Shown here: positions 43,023-52,689 of the stretch, one piece after another
Position numbering within the stretch: position 1 is the first letter of the stretch
Layout of the letters: each line of letters begins with the position of its first letter
NCBI GenBank assembly: GCA_948735595.1
Contig: CAPXSA010000028.1
Location: 17,945-81,944 of the forward strand
DNA: 64,000 nt
Direction: 5' to 3'
Origin: an uncultured Clostridia bacterium
GTDB taxonomy: Bacteria; Bacillota; Clostridia; TANB77; CAG-508
Notes under the pieces: model-generated
What the model saw: only the letters and a program-made list of their open reading frames with translations
Told to the model about the DNA's origin: nothing
Databases searched by the model: none
Program-made: the position numbers and the translations under genes

Positions 43023-44825
43023 TTATCTTTTTCCTTGAATAATTGCTTGTTCAAAATCTGCTGCTTCTATTTTTGTTAAAATATGCTCTCCACCTATGAA
43101 CATCAAACATTCTCCTCTTTTTAGTGATTTTATTTCTACTTTCTCTTTCTCCGACAAATTTGTATATTGCTCTAATACTTTAATGTTTTCTTCCTCTAGT
43201 GAGAAGAAAGTTTTTATTTCTGAGTTATTTAAAATACTTTTTCCATAAGTTCCATTTTCTAAACTAAATAGGTCTGAAATATCTTGTGTAATTGCTACAC
43301 TACTTCCACCATATTTTCGAATTGTTTTGAAGATTTTATATATAAAACTTGCTACTTCCTTATTAGAAGTTACACCAATGAGTCTCCATATTTCATCTAG
43401 ATAAATTGCCTTTTTCTGAGTTCTGTCTTTTTTTATCTTATCCCAAAATAAATCAATGAATAAATACATTCCATACTTTAAGTTTTCCTCTCCTAATTCA
43501 TAAACATCTGCTATAATAAAAGAGTTATCAAGTTCTATATTCGTATAGTGATTAAAAAATTTTAAGGAACCTTTTACAAAAGGAATTAATTTAATTTGAA
43601 ATTTTTTGGTTCTTTCTTCCTTTCCTAACAATTCATAAAAATCTTGTAAAATGGGCATATCATAGGTACTCTTGAAAATTGGTTTTAAAATCACTTTGTT
43701 TTCTTCCTTTTTATACAAAGTATTGTCATCAAAAGTAATTCCTTTTTCTTGATATAACTCTATTAGTTTTTCTTCCAAAATTGCCTTTTCTTCTTCGTCC
43801 AAATTACCAAAAATCAAATTAAAAAAACCTATTAATTTGCTAATTTTATTGACTAAATAACCACTTTCCTCTTCTATGCTTTCTTGTCTAATGTCAAACA
43901 CATTAATGTAAGTATTAGAACTTGGTCCTAGCTTTAACAAAGTTCCATTAACTGCATTACATAGAGCACCATATTCTCTATCAGGGTCAATGACATATTG
44001 TTCTATTCCAAGTAAACGATTTCTTAAAATTAATAATTTTGTGTAAAATGACTTTCCTGCTCCACTTGTTCCAAAAATGCACATATTTGCATTTTTATAT
44101 TTCTGCGAATTATATCTATCTAGAAATACTAAAGAATTATTATAAATATTAGTACCTATGAAAATTCCCTCTTCATCAAAAATAGCAGATGAAATAAATG
44201 GATAGGTTGCAACTAGCCCACTTGTTAGAATATTCCTCTTTGCTGCTGACTTTAGGTCTAATGAATTCTGCATAATAGGAAGAGAAGATAAAAAAGCTTG
44301 CTCTTGCCTAAAATAGGCCCTTCTCGTTTGCATTCCCTTGCTTTGTAAAATTCCTTCTAATTTATTTAACAAATATTCTAAATCTTTTATATTACTAGCA
44401 AATGTAGTTACATAGATATAAAGAAAATATAATTCTTCATTATTGACTTGCATTTCTTTTCGAATATATTTTGCGTCATTATAAGTAAATGCTGCAATAT
44501 CAATATCTTGCCTATTGGGGTTGTTTGTCTTTAAGTCTACACCCACATTTCCAATATGATATGTTAAATCGCGAATGGTTTTATAGGTATCTTGTTTTTC
44601 ATAAAAAATAGAAATATTTAAATTGATGTTGGTGTCAATAATAGATTTTAAAATTAATTCTGTTTGCTCTCGAAAATAATTGACAATAATTAAAGTAGAA
44701 TAATAATTGTTATCGATTTCAATATATTTTGGATTCATTAAATTAATATAGGCGGGAGCAATTTCATCTTTTTGTGTTATCACTCCACTTAAGAAATCTG
44801 TTTTCTGTTTTCGTACTGGCTTCAT
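43023..44825 (-). CDS. VirB4/TraE-type conjugation ATPase
   Basis: 600 residues from the ATG at 44825. Walker A CIFGTSGAGKSFYTK (about 252), IDPDREYGALC, Walker B KAIYLDEIWRLIG and AITQDISDLF mark VirB4-family ATPases that power type IV secretion. The frame is open upstream to an ATT at 44867 that lies 5 bases after AAGGTGA and would add 14 residues (ILKILEELQKQIAF); no ribosome site precedes the ATG itself, so the ATT start is plausible. Operon with the genes on both sides. Confidence 0.92.
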   Translation of the reverse strand: MKPVRKQKTDFLSGVITQKDEIAPAYINLMNPKYIEIDNNYYSTLIIVNYFREQTELILKSIIDTNINLNISIFYEKQDTYKTIRDLTYHIGNVGVDLKTNNPNRQDIDIAAFTYNDAKYIRKEMQVNNEELYFLYIYVTTFASNIKDLEYLLNKLEGILQSKGMQTRRAYFRQEQAFLSSLPIMQNSLDLKSAAKRNILTSGLVATYPFISSAIFDEEGIFIGTNIYNNSLVFLDRYNSQKYKNANMCIFGTSGAGKSFYTKLLILRNRLLGIEQYVIDPDREYGALCNAVNGTLLKLGPSSNTYINVFDIRQESIEEESGYLVNKISKLIGFFNLIFGNLDEEEKAILEEKLIELYQEKGITFDDNTLYKKEENKVILKPIFKSTYDMPILQDFYELLGKEERTKKFQIKLIPFVKGSLKFFNHYTNIELDNSFIIADVYELGEENLKYGMYLFIDLFWDKIKKDRTQKKAIYLDEIWRLIGVTSNKEVASFIYKIFKTIRKYGGSSVAITQDISDLFSLENGTYGKSILNNSEIKTFFSLEEENIKVLEQYTNLSEKEKVEIKSLKRGECLMFIGGEHILTKIEAADFEQAIIQGKR

Positions 44826-44902
44826 AAAAGCAATTTGTTTTTGCAGTTCTTCTAATATTTTTAAAATGTTCTCACCTTCTTTTTAGGGGCAATATAGCAC
44901 TC

Positions 44903-45475
44903 TTAAATTTGACTAAAATAAATTCTTGTATTTAAAAAGGAAAATAAAATAAAAAGCATTTCTTTTTGCTGATTAAAATCAGTTACGATATTTCCACATC
45001 TTGATAGACAGTCTTTTATCTTAAAGTATTTATCATTTAAGTCCTCTATTGCATATTCTTCAAATTCTGTTATTTCTCTATTTTCATTTCTGTATTTTAA
45101 AATAATATAAAAGTTTTTGGAAGATGACTTTTTGTCATGATTTAAATTTTGAATGTACTCTATATATTGTTTAGAAATCTCTTGGATATTTTTATCTTCT
45201 TGAATGGAATTTTGATTGACTGCTTGAATGTGCTTACTTAAATCTTCTTTATTACTTTGAATTAATATTTGAAAATTGAAATTACAAGTTTTTAGAAATA
45301 ATTTATAGGAATTTAAAATTGCCTCTTTTTCTAATTCTGATTTTAAATTAAAGTTAATCGGTTTGATTTTGATAATTTTAATATAGGTGTTGTCTTTTAA
45401 CTGAATGATTCCGTTTTCTAATATTCTTTGAATAGGAAGCCATTCTTGGACTGATTTACTTTTTTGATTTTCCAT
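44903..45475 (-). CDS. TrsD-like T4SS protein
   Basis: 190 residues. Begins SVQEWLPIQRILENGIIQLK and continues with YIKIIKIKPINFNLKSE, resembling the short TrsD/VirB4-N proteins encoded just before VirB4 in Gram-positive conjugation modules. No nucleotide-binding motif. It is the first gene of the minus-strand T4SS unit, 77 bases upstream of the VirB4 ATG. GAGGAAA precedes the start. Confidence 0.65.
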   Translation of the reverse strand: MENQKSKSVQEWLPIQRILENGIIQLKDNTYIKIIKIKPINFNLKSELEKEAILNSYKLFLKTCNFNFQILIQSNKEDLSKHIQAVNQNSIQEDKNIQEISKQYIEYIQNLNHDKKSSSKNFYIILKYRNENREITEFEEYAIEDLNDKYFKIKDCLSRCGNIVTDFNQQKEMLFILFSFLNTRIYFSQI

Positions 45476-45637
45476 TTTCCTCCTTTACCACTTAAGTTTC
45501 TTATTGACTTAATCACTGTTCATGAACAAATTCTATTTTTATGTTACTCCCATCGTCAAAAAATGTCAAGAAAAATCGCATGACAAAATTCGACACAAAA
45601 ACTTACATTTATTGATATGTATACATTTTAGCCATAG

Positions 45638-45667
45638 AAAAAAGTCAAGATATATTCTTGACTTTTT
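45638..45667 (-). terminator. Terminator of the 45676 gene
   Basis: AAAAAGTCAAGA and TCTTGACTTTTT form a perfect 12-bp stem with a short loop and T-run on both strands. Confidence 0.88.
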
Positions 45668-45675
45668 ATCATATT

Positions 45676-46083
45676 TTATATTAAGTCTAAATTTCCGTGA
45701 AGAACAACTGGAGAAAATCCTGAAATTTCATCATATAACATTCCTTCTGGAATATCGTTATATAAATAAATTTTTTTATCTGCCATAAACGCTTCATATA
45801 ATTCTATAAAAGTTGCTCCTCCAATATAATTTTTCTTTCCATTTTTGTCAAAATTTAATGTTACAACTGCATCCATACTTTTTATTTTTTCAGCACTCAT
45901 TTTAAACATTCTTGCCTTAAATTCAGCATGTTCTTTTTCTCCTAAATTCCAAGCTTCTTGTTCAGCTTCTTCATGTCCATAGCTATTTGGTAAAAATATT
46001 TCATGACCTTTTGCTTCTAATCTTTCTTTAATTGGTGGAATATCTTTATAAAAAGCTTTACTACAAATAATAAATATTTTCAT
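45676..46083 (-). CDS. Nucleoside 2-deoxyribosyltransferase-like protein
   Basis: 135 residues from the ATG after AAAGGAAAT. MKIFIICSKAFYKDI, LEAKGHEIFLPN, a central SAEKIKSMDAVVTLNFD and GGATFIELYEAFMADKKIYLY match the small nucleoside deoxyribosyltransferase-like Rossmann fold, including the late acidic ELYEA segment. Such proteins act on nucleoside or nucleotide glycosidic bonds, or serve as binding domains. It lies between gyrB and the T4SS block without operon partners. Confidence 0.75.
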   Translation of the reverse strand: MKIFIICSKAFYKDIPPIKERLEAKGHEIFLPNSYGHEEAEQEAWNLGEKEHAEFKARMFKMSAEKIKSMDAVVTLNFDKNGKKNYIGGATFIELYEAFMADKKIYLYNDIPEGMLYDEISGFSPVVLHGNLDLI

Positions 46084-46612
46084 TTTTATTATTTCCTTTC
46101 TTACTCTTTTTATCATTAAATCACAATTTCCAAATTTTGTCCATATAAATAAAATTAAATTTTGAATAATAAAAAAGAATTATGACATAATAAGAATATA
46201 AGGTTAATATTAGTTGAAATAAGAGTTTTATGAGGTCCTTTTATGGGTTTTATAAAGTTCGAGCAAAGATTTATGATTGCTTAAAAGAACTTTAGGTAAT
46301 GATAGGTCGGCGATGAGAATATAAAATTTGTATTTAAGCTATATCGATTTTATTTTCGTTATTTTAATAAAAATAGAATAATAATATATGGTTGAAAATA
46401 GAGGTTTTATATTCGAAGTTAAGATTATTCTTGCATTTTTTTAGTGATTGTTATTAGTCCTTTTAGGATGAATATAGTTATTATGTGTGCATTTGTAGTC
46501 GAGCAACTGATCTGTTTATTTGGTGTATAGTTTATTTGTGCAGTAATGTACATTAGATTAAAAATTCGGTAAATAGGTTTTAGCTGAAGATTAATATTAG
46601 CTTTATTCGATA
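46084..46612. other. Long intergenic region between gyrB and the deoxyribosyltransferase-like gene
   Basis: About 530 bases without a credible gene. It contains degenerate repeats of a GGTTAATATTAG/GATTAATATTAG type (about 46203 and 46591) and TTCGAGCAA/GTCGAGCAA (about 46258 and 46499), and is less skewed in composition than other spacers. It may hold an unrecognised RNA or a decayed gene. Confidence 0.4.
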
Positions 46613-46643
46613 ATAGCAGGTAAGGTTTCCTCCTTACCTGCTA
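46613..46643 (-). terminator. Hairpin after gyrB
   Basis: AATAGCAGGTAAGG and CCTTACCTGCTATT form a perfect 14-bp stem ending 4 bases from the gyrB stop; the T-run is weak. Confidence 0.75.
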
Positions 46644-46647
46644 TTAA

Positions 46648-48576
46648 TTATACATCTAGATTTTTTACATATTTTGCATTTGCTTCAATGAATTTTCTTC
46701 TTGGTTCAATTTCATCTCCCATAAGTAGTGTAAATATTTCATCTGCTTTTATCGCATCTTCCATTGTTACTTTAACCAAAATACGTCTTTCTGGGTCCAT
46801 TGTTGTTTCCCATAATTGTTCTGGGTTCATTTCTCCAAGACCTTTATATCTTTGAATACTTACTTGCTCTCTTGGTATTCCTCTTTCTTCTAATATTTTG
46901 AAAGCACCAGTTAAATCATCTTCATACCAATAAATATCTTCCATTCCTTTTTTAAATAATTTGAAAAGTGGTGGTTGTGCTAAATACACATTACCATTTT
47001 CAATTAATGGTCTCATATATCTAAAGAAGAAAGTTAATAATAAGGTTCTAATATGTGCACCGTCAACATCGGCATCTGCCATAATGATAACTTTTCCATA
47101 ACGAATTTTACTAACATCAAAGTCTTTTCCAATTCCTGCACCAACAGCCAAAATAACTGGTTGTAATTTATCATTGTTGTAAATTTTATCTGCTCTAGAT
47201 TTTTCTACATTCAGCATTTTTCCCCATAAAGGTAAAATTGCTTGGAATTTTCTATCTCTTCCCTGCTTTGCACTTCCTCCTGCTGAGTCTCCCTCTACGA
47301 TATACACTTCGCACTCCTCTGGATTTTTGCTACTACAATCAGCTAATTTTCCTGGTAATGTAGATGTCTCTAATGCACTTTTTCTTCTTACTAATTCTCT
47401 TGCCTTTCTTGCAGCTTCTCTTGCACGTGATGCATTAATACATTTCTCTAAAATAGATTTTCCTACTCCTGGATTTTCTTCTAAGAAAGTAGATAAAGCA
47501 TCATTTACCATACTAGAAACAATACCAGTTACATTACTATTTCCTAATTTTGTTTTAGTTTGACCTTCAAATTGAGGTTCTTTTACTTTAACAGAAACAA
47601 CTGCCGTAATTCCCTCACGAATATCTTCACCTAACAAATTAGGATCTTTTTCTTTTATCAAATTATGACTTCTTGCATAATCATTAAATGCTTTTGTTAG
47701 ACCTCTCTTAAATCCTTCTAAGTGAGTTCCACCTTCAATGGTATTAATGTTATTAACAAAAGTATAAATACTTTCAGAATAAGCTGTTGTATATTGAAAA
47801 GCAATTTCAACTGGAACATCACCATCTTTTTCAATATAAATTGGATTTTCATGAATTTTCTCTTTATTCTTACTCAAATATTCTACAAATGACTTTAATC
47901 CACCTTCAAAATGGAATTCTGCCTTTTGAATATTTTCACTATCTCTACTATCTGTAATGTTTATTTTTAGTCCTTTTGTTAAAAAAGCCATTTCTCTAAA
48001 TCTTTTTTCTAATGTTTCATATTCATATTCTAAAGTTTCAAAAATGGTGTCATCTGCTAAAAATCTAACCTTTGTACCTGTTTTGGTAGAATCTCCTATT
48101 CTTGTTAATGGCTCTACGGTTCTACCTCTTTCAAATTTCATTTGGTAAACTCCGCCATCTCTTTGAATAGTAACTTCTGTCCAATTAGATAAAGCATTTA
48201 CAACAGATGCACCAACTCCATGAAGACCTCCTGATACCTTATATCCACTATCTCCACCAAATTTTCCACCTGCGTGAAGTTTGGTATAAACAGTCTCAGC
48301 TGCTGATATCTTTGTTTTTGGGTGAACATCAACAGGTATTCCTCTACCATTATCTTCTACACATATGATATTTCCTGGCTCTATTTCCACATTAATTTCT
48401 GAGCAGTATCCTGCTAAAGCCTCATCTACACAGTTATCTACAATTTCATATACTAAGTGGTGTAATCCTCTAATAGATACACTACCAATATACATCCCTG
48501 GTCTTTTTCTTACAGCCTCTAATCCTTCTAATACTTGGATTTGGTCTGCTTTGTACTCATGTTCAAATTTTTCCAT
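46648..48576 (-). CDS. gyrB: DNA gyrase subunit B
   Basis: 642 residues. GHKL ATPase with VDNCVDEALAG, EDNGRGIPVD and GGLHGVGASVVNAL, a transducer domain, and a Toprim domain with EGDSAGGSAKQGRDR and DADVDGAHIRTLLLTFF. The C-terminus PRRKFIEANAKYVKNLDV is typical. Forms A2B2 gyrase with GyrA. Transcribed in the same direction as recF, dnaN and dnaA, 64 bases after recF. GGAGGTTTT precedes the start. Confidence 0.98.
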   Translation of the reverse strand: MEKFEHEYKADQIQVLEGLEAVRKRPGMYIGSVSIRGLHHLVYEIVDNCVDEALAGYCSEINVEIEPGNIICVEDNGRGIPVDVHPKTKISAAETVYTKLHAGGKFGGDSGYKVSGGLHGVGASVVNALSNWTEVTIQRDGGVYQMKFERGRTVEPLTRIGDSTKTGTKVRFLADDTIFETLEYEYETLEKRFREMAFLTKGLKINITDSRDSENIQKAEFHFEGGLKSFVEYLSKNKEKIHENPIYIEKDGDVPVEIAFQYTTAYSESIYTFVNNINTIEGGTHLEGFKRGLTKAFNDYARSHNLIKEKDPNLLGEDIREGITAVVSVKVKEPQFEGQTKTKLGNSNVTGIVSSMVNDALSTFLEENPGVGKSILEKCINASRAREAARKARELVRRKSALETSTLPGKLADCSSKNPEECEVYIVEGDSAGGSAKQGRDRKFQAILPLWGKMLNVEKSRADKIYNNDKLQPVILAVGAGIGKDFDVSKIRYGKVIIMADADVDGAHIRTLLLTFFFRYMRPLIENGNVYLAQPPLFKLFKKGMEDIYWYEDDLTGAFKILEERGIPREQVSIQRYKGLGEMNPEQLWETTMDPERRILVKVTMEDAIKADEIFTLLMGDEIEPRRKFIEANAKYVKNLDV

Positions 48577-48640
48577 TTGTTAAAACCTCCGTGTTTTCTT
48601 ATCACATCTTATCACTAATTGCTTTATTTTTGCAAGCTTT

Positions 48641-49717
48641 TTAATTTACTTTTCCCTTTTTCACTTGAAACAACTGATAGTCTTTTCCTAACTCTAATTT
48701 TTCTAGTTCCATTTTATCTGTACAAGTAATAATCACTTGTGTTTCTTGGATATATTGTAAGAAACTTTTTCTTCTTTTCTCATCTAATTCAGACATAAAA
48801 TCATCTAATAGTAAGATAGGAAACTCCCCTACTTCTTGCTCAATAACATAGAGTTCTGCTATTTTTAGTGTTAATATCGCTGTCCTATTCTGTCCTTGAG
48901 AACCATAAATTCCAATTTCTTTGTCATTAATAAACACTTGAAAATCATCTCTATGAATACCTTTTGTTGTAAAGCCTTTGATAATATCTAATTTCCTTCT
49001 TTGTTTTAATAATTCTATATATTTTTCCTTTTGGTCACATTCTGTTAAATAATTTAACGTTAATTCCTCATAATTTTCTGTTATTTTGGGATGAATTTTG
49101 GCTACTTGTTCTTTTATCTTCTCCATAAATTCTCTTCTGTAACTGCAAATAATCTCTGCATATTCGGCTAATTTCTCATCCCAAATTTCTAACATTTCTT
49201 CTGGTTTATGTTCTTCTTGTATTTGTCTTAAATATTGATTTCGTTGCTCTAAAGTTTTCAAATAATTATTTAAGTTATGCACATAATTAGGTCTAAGCTG
49301 TCCTATCATCATATCTAAAAAGCGACGCCTTTCTGCAGGCCCATTTTTTAATATTTGAATATCATCTGGTGTAAAAATGACTAAATTTAAGTTTCCTATT
49401 AATTCACTTAATTTCTTAATCTTTACCCCATTTACTTCTATTTGTTTTTTAGATGCAATTTGTATTTTTATTTTTCCATCTCTATCTGACTTTTGATACC
49501 AAATTCCTACTTCTAAAAAATCTTTTTGCAATTCTATCATTTCCTTTTCTTTAGAAGTACGAAAGGATTTTCCAAAGCCTCCTAGAAAAACAGCTTCTAA
49601 TATATTCGTTTTTCCTTGTGCATTGTCCCCATAAAAAATATTGATATGTGGATTTAAAGTTATCTCCTGCTCTTCATAATTGCGAAAATTCTTTAATCTT
49701 AATTGTGTAATATTCAT
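48641..49717 (-). CDS. recF: DNA replication/repair protein RecF
   Basis: 358 residues from MNITQLRLKNFRNY. SMC-like ATPase: Walker A FYGDNAQGKTNILEA (about 30-44), central coiled region, signature YGSQGQNRTAILTLKIAEL and Walker B LLLDDFMSELDEKRR. RecF with RecO and RecR loads RecA on gapped DNA. The frame extends 15 codons further upstream, but family comparison favours the internal ATG at 49717; no clear ribosome site is seen. The small yaaA gene that often lies between dnaN and recF is absent; that space holds an ACGTGC/GCACG hairpin at about 49772-49788. Confidence 0.95.
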   Translation of the reverse strand: MNITQLRLKNFRNYEEQEITLNPHINIFYGDNAQGKTNILEAVFLGGFGKSFRTSKEKEMIELQKDFLEVGIWYQKSDRDGKIKIQIASKKQIEVNGVKIKKLSELIGNLNLVIFTPDDIQILKNGPAERRRFLDMMIGQLRPNYVHNLNNYLKTLEQRNQYLRQIQEEHKPEEMLEIWDEKLAEYAEIICSYRREFMEKIKEQVAKIHPKITENYEELTLNYLTECDQKEKYIELLKQRRKLDIIKGFTTKGIHRDDFQVFINDKEIGIYGSQGQNRTAILTLKIAELYVIEQEVGEFPILLLDDFMSELDEKRRKSFLQYIQETQVIITCTDKMELEKLELGKDYQLFQVKKGKVN

Positions 49718-49851
49718 TTTTATCTTAATTTTGAAAAGAATTAGTATATTTGCTAGGCACACAAGTTAAAAGTCTATGAGGCGTGCTTTTTGCACGTTGA
49801 TTAGATTTTTAATGAAGTGTAACAACGCAAGATACTGATTATTTTTCAAAA

Positions 49852-50970
49852 TTACTCCTTCATTCTAATTGGCAATACCATATAAATATAATCTCCATTT
49901 TCTTCTGTTGGTCTAACAATACATGGTGAAATGCTTGTACCAAAATCAATGAAAACTTCTGGATCATCAATCGCACGTAAAGCGTCTAAGAAATATTTTG
50001 GATTAAATCCTGCTTCTAAGTTTTGTCCTTCTGTCTCCACAAACATTTCCTCTTTTGCATCTCCTGTTTGGTTTGTACAAGAAATAGTCACTTTTCCTAT
50101 CTCTACATTTACTTTAACAGGATACTTTTTCTCTTTTTCTATACTAGATGCTGAAATTAAACTTACCCTCTCAAAGCAATTCTGAAGTGAATTTTTATCC
50201 ACTCTAATTCTTGTTTCCCAGTTTTCAGGAATGACACTTGCATAATTCAAAAATTCTCCATCTAATAAACGAGTAACAATTTTACAATTTTCCATTTCAA
50301 ATAAGGCTTGATTTTTAGCAACGCCTATTTTAATCACATCAAATGAATCTGTTAAAATTTTATTAATTTCATTTAATGTTCTTCCTGGAATAACAGCAGA
50401 AAAATCATTTACCTCTGTTTCTAAATATCTACTCTTCCAAGCAAGTCTAAATCCGTCAACTGCTACCACATTTAATTTGTTGTTTTTAATTTCAAATAAA
50501 CAACCTGTAAAGATAGGTCTATTTTCCTCAGTACTAACTGCAAAAATTGTTTTTCTAACCATATCTTTTAAACTATTTTGCTCCATTTGAATAGAATTTT
50601 CAATATCGATTTTAGGAAGTTCTGGAAATTCTTCTGGGTTCATCGTTGCAAGTTTATATAAGGAACCTTCACATTCGATTACTAATAAATTATTTTCATT
50701 AATTGTAATGTGAATTTCACTATCAGGAAGTCTTCTAATAATTTCACTAAACATAATTGCATTAACTACTGTTGCACCTTGTTCTTGTACTTCACATTCC
50801 ATAATATATTCTATACCTATTTCTAAATCATAAGTAGTAAATTTAATTTGGTTATCATTGGTTTGAATTAAGATTCCTTCTAATATAGGCATTGTTGTTT
50901 TAGAAGCAACCGCTTTTGTTACGGAATTAATAGCTTTAAGGATTATATCCTTGTCACAAACAATTTTCAT
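49852..50970 (-). CDS. dnaN: DNA polymerase III beta sliding clamp
   Basis: 372 residues from MKIVCDKDIILKAINSV. Three-domain clamp with TTMPILEGILIQT, FTGCLFEIKNNKLNVVAVDG and the C-terminal YIYMVLPIRM that forms the hydrophobic partner-binding pocket. Start set at 50970, supported by AAGGAGACG; the 30 codons upstream in frame run into the DnaA-trio region. Encodes the ring that tethers the replicative polymerase. Confidence 0.97.
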   Translation of the reverse strand: MKIVCDKDIILKAINSVTKAVASKTTMPILEGILIQTNDNQIKFTTYDLEIGIEYIMECEVQEQGATVVNAIMFSEIIRRLPDSEIHITINENNLLVIECEGSLYKLATMNPEEFPELPKIDIENSIQMEQNSLKDMVRKTIFAVSTEENRPIFTGCLFEIKNNKLNVVAVDGFRLAWKSRYLETEVNDFSAVIPGRTLNEINKILTDSFDVIKIGVAKNQALFEMENCKIVTRLLDGEFLNYASVIPENWETRIRVDKNSLQNCFERVSLISASSIEKEKKYPVKVNVEIGKVTISCTNQTGDAKEEMFVETEGQNLEAGFNPKYFLDALRAIDDPEVFIDFGTSISPCIVRPTEENGDYIYMVLPIRMKE

Positions 50971-51011
50971 ATTTGTTTCGTCTCCTTTTTTATATATTAA
51001 ATAAATATATT

Positions 51012-51198
51012 TAGTAGTAGTAATAGTAGGTATTGTGGATTTTGTGGAAAAGTACTTCAAATCCTTTTATCCGTAGTAAAATTTTTGGTGATAAATTTGT
51101 GGACAAATTGAAAAGTTATTTACAGTTTCCATTTTCTTCTGTGGAAAAGAGTTTATTAACATGTTATCAACAAGAAATTCACAGGCAATTGTGGATAT
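51012..51198 (-). other. oriC unwinding region between dnaA and dnaN (DnaA-trios and DnaA-box cluster)
   Basis: On the minus strand, near-consensus DnaA boxes (about 51190, 51164, 51140, 51116, 51098, 51043, 51034) lead into CTA-TTA-CTA-CTA-CTA triplets (51012-51029) and then pure AT sequence toward dnaN. This is the order of the B. subtilis basal unwinding system: box, short spacer, DnaA-trio, duplex-unwinding element. Confidence 0.75.
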
Positions 51199-51293
51199 TC
51201 TATGTAAGGCTTCCGTAAGAAAAGATTGGATTTGCTTTTTCGAACAGTTTTTTTACAAAACACAAATTTTAAAAAATCTTTCTTTCCTTAGAT

Positions 51294-52655
51294 CTAATTA
51301 TCATTGTCAGAGAAGAGTGAGTTTTTCACAGTTTCCACAATTAATTTTGTATTAGAATTTTCTTTCATTTCTTTTTCTATTTTATCACAAGCATGCATTA
51401 CTGTTGAATGGTCTCTTTTTCCAAAAGCTTGTCCTATCTTAGGAAAGGAAATTTGTGCTACATTTTTACATAAGTACATAGCAACTTGCCTTGGGAAAAC
51501 AACATCTACTGACCTTCTAGAACCTTTCAAATCCTCTAAGGTAATGTCAAAATATTTGGACACTACTTCTTGTATATATTCTACAGAAAGAACTTTATTT
51601 TTATGCGATACAACATCTGCAATAGCATCTTCTGATAAAGCAATACTAAATGGCTGATTTTTTAATTTTGAAGTGGCCACTAATTTATTCAGAACCCCTT
51701 CTAGTTCTCTAATATTGGTATCTATTTTTGTTGCAATATTAGATAAAATATCATTATCAATAATCAATCCATCTAATTGTGCCTTCTTTTGTAAAATGGC
51801 CATACGTGTTTCATAATCAGGATTTGAAATATCTGCAATTAACCCCCATTCAAAACGTGTTCTTACACGATCTTCTAATGGCTGTATATCTCTAGGAGGT
51901 CTATCACTAGAAAGAATAATTTGTTTTCCGGCAGAGTGAAGTTCATTAAAAGTATGAAAGAACTCTTCTTGATTACTCTTTCTGCCTGCTAAAAATTGAA
52001 TATCGTCAATTAATAAAACATCAATGTTGCGATATTTGGCACGAAAATTTTCCATTTTTCCTTCTTTAATACCAGCAATTAAATCATTGTTAAATTGTTC
52101 AGAAGTAACATATAAAATATTAGCATTTGTATTATGTTTTAATATCTCATTTCCAATAGAGTGCATTAGGTGAGTCTTTCCAAGACCGACACCACCATAT
52201 AAAAATAATGGATTATATGCTGTTCCGGGAGCTTCAGATACTGCAAGTGCTGCAGCGTGTGCAAAGCGGTTATTCTCTCCCACGACAAAACTATCAAAAG
52301 TATATTTGGGATTTAAATTAGATTTATTATATAGAAGACCCATTGGACGATTTTGCATATGATTTGCAAGATTACTACTTGACATTTCGAAATTTGGATC
52401 CACAGAATGACAAGTAATTACAATAGTATAATCAATATTGGTTAAAAATGCAAAAGTGCTTTGAATCAGTGGAAGGTATCTTCCCTCTATCATATTTTGA
52501 TGTACATCAGAAGCAACAGATAAAGTAATTGTTGTATTTTCAACGGAATCAATTTGGATTGGCTGTATCCATGTTGTGTAAGCGATAGGTGTTAGTTCAG
52601 GTACTAATAGTTCTTTTGCTTTAGTAAGTAGTTCATTCATTTCTGCTCTTTGCAT
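51294..52655 (-). CDS. dnaA: Chromosomal replication initiator DnaA
   Basis: 453 residues. Domain I about 1-80, linker, AAA+ domain with FVVGENNRFAHAAALAV, Walker A GGVGLGKTHLMHSIG and Walker B VLLIDDIQFLAG, and C-terminal domain IV with VDVVFPRQVAMYLCK and the box-binding GKRDHSTVMHACDKI. Start at 52655 has GGAAGG nine bases upstream; an ATG three codons earlier overlaps it. Opens oriC and regulates its own gene. Confidence 0.97.
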   Translation of the reverse strand: MQRAEMNELLTKAKELLVPELTPIAYTTWIQPIQIDSVENTTITLSVASDVHQNMIEGRYLPLIQSTFAFLTNIDYTIVITCHSVDPNFEMSSSNLANHMQNRPMGLLYNKSNLNPKYTFDSFVVGENNRFAHAAALAVSEAPGTAYNPLFLYGGVGLGKTHLMHSIGNEILKHNTNANILYVTSEQFNNDLIAGIKEGKMENFRAKYRNIDVLLIDDIQFLAGRKSNQEEFFHTFNELHSAGKQIILSSDRPPRDIQPLEDRVRTRFEWGLIADISNPDYETRMAILQKKAQLDGLIIDNDILSNIATKIDTNIRELEGVLNKLVATSKLKNQPFSIALSEDAIADVVSHKNKVLSVEYIQEVVSKYFDITLEDLKGSRRSVDVVFPRQVAMYLCKNVAQISFPKIGQAFGKRDHSTVMHACDKIEKEMKENSNTKLIVETVKNSLFSDNDN

Positions 52656-52689
52656 TTTCTTCATCCTTCCAGTAAATTTTTAAGTTATT

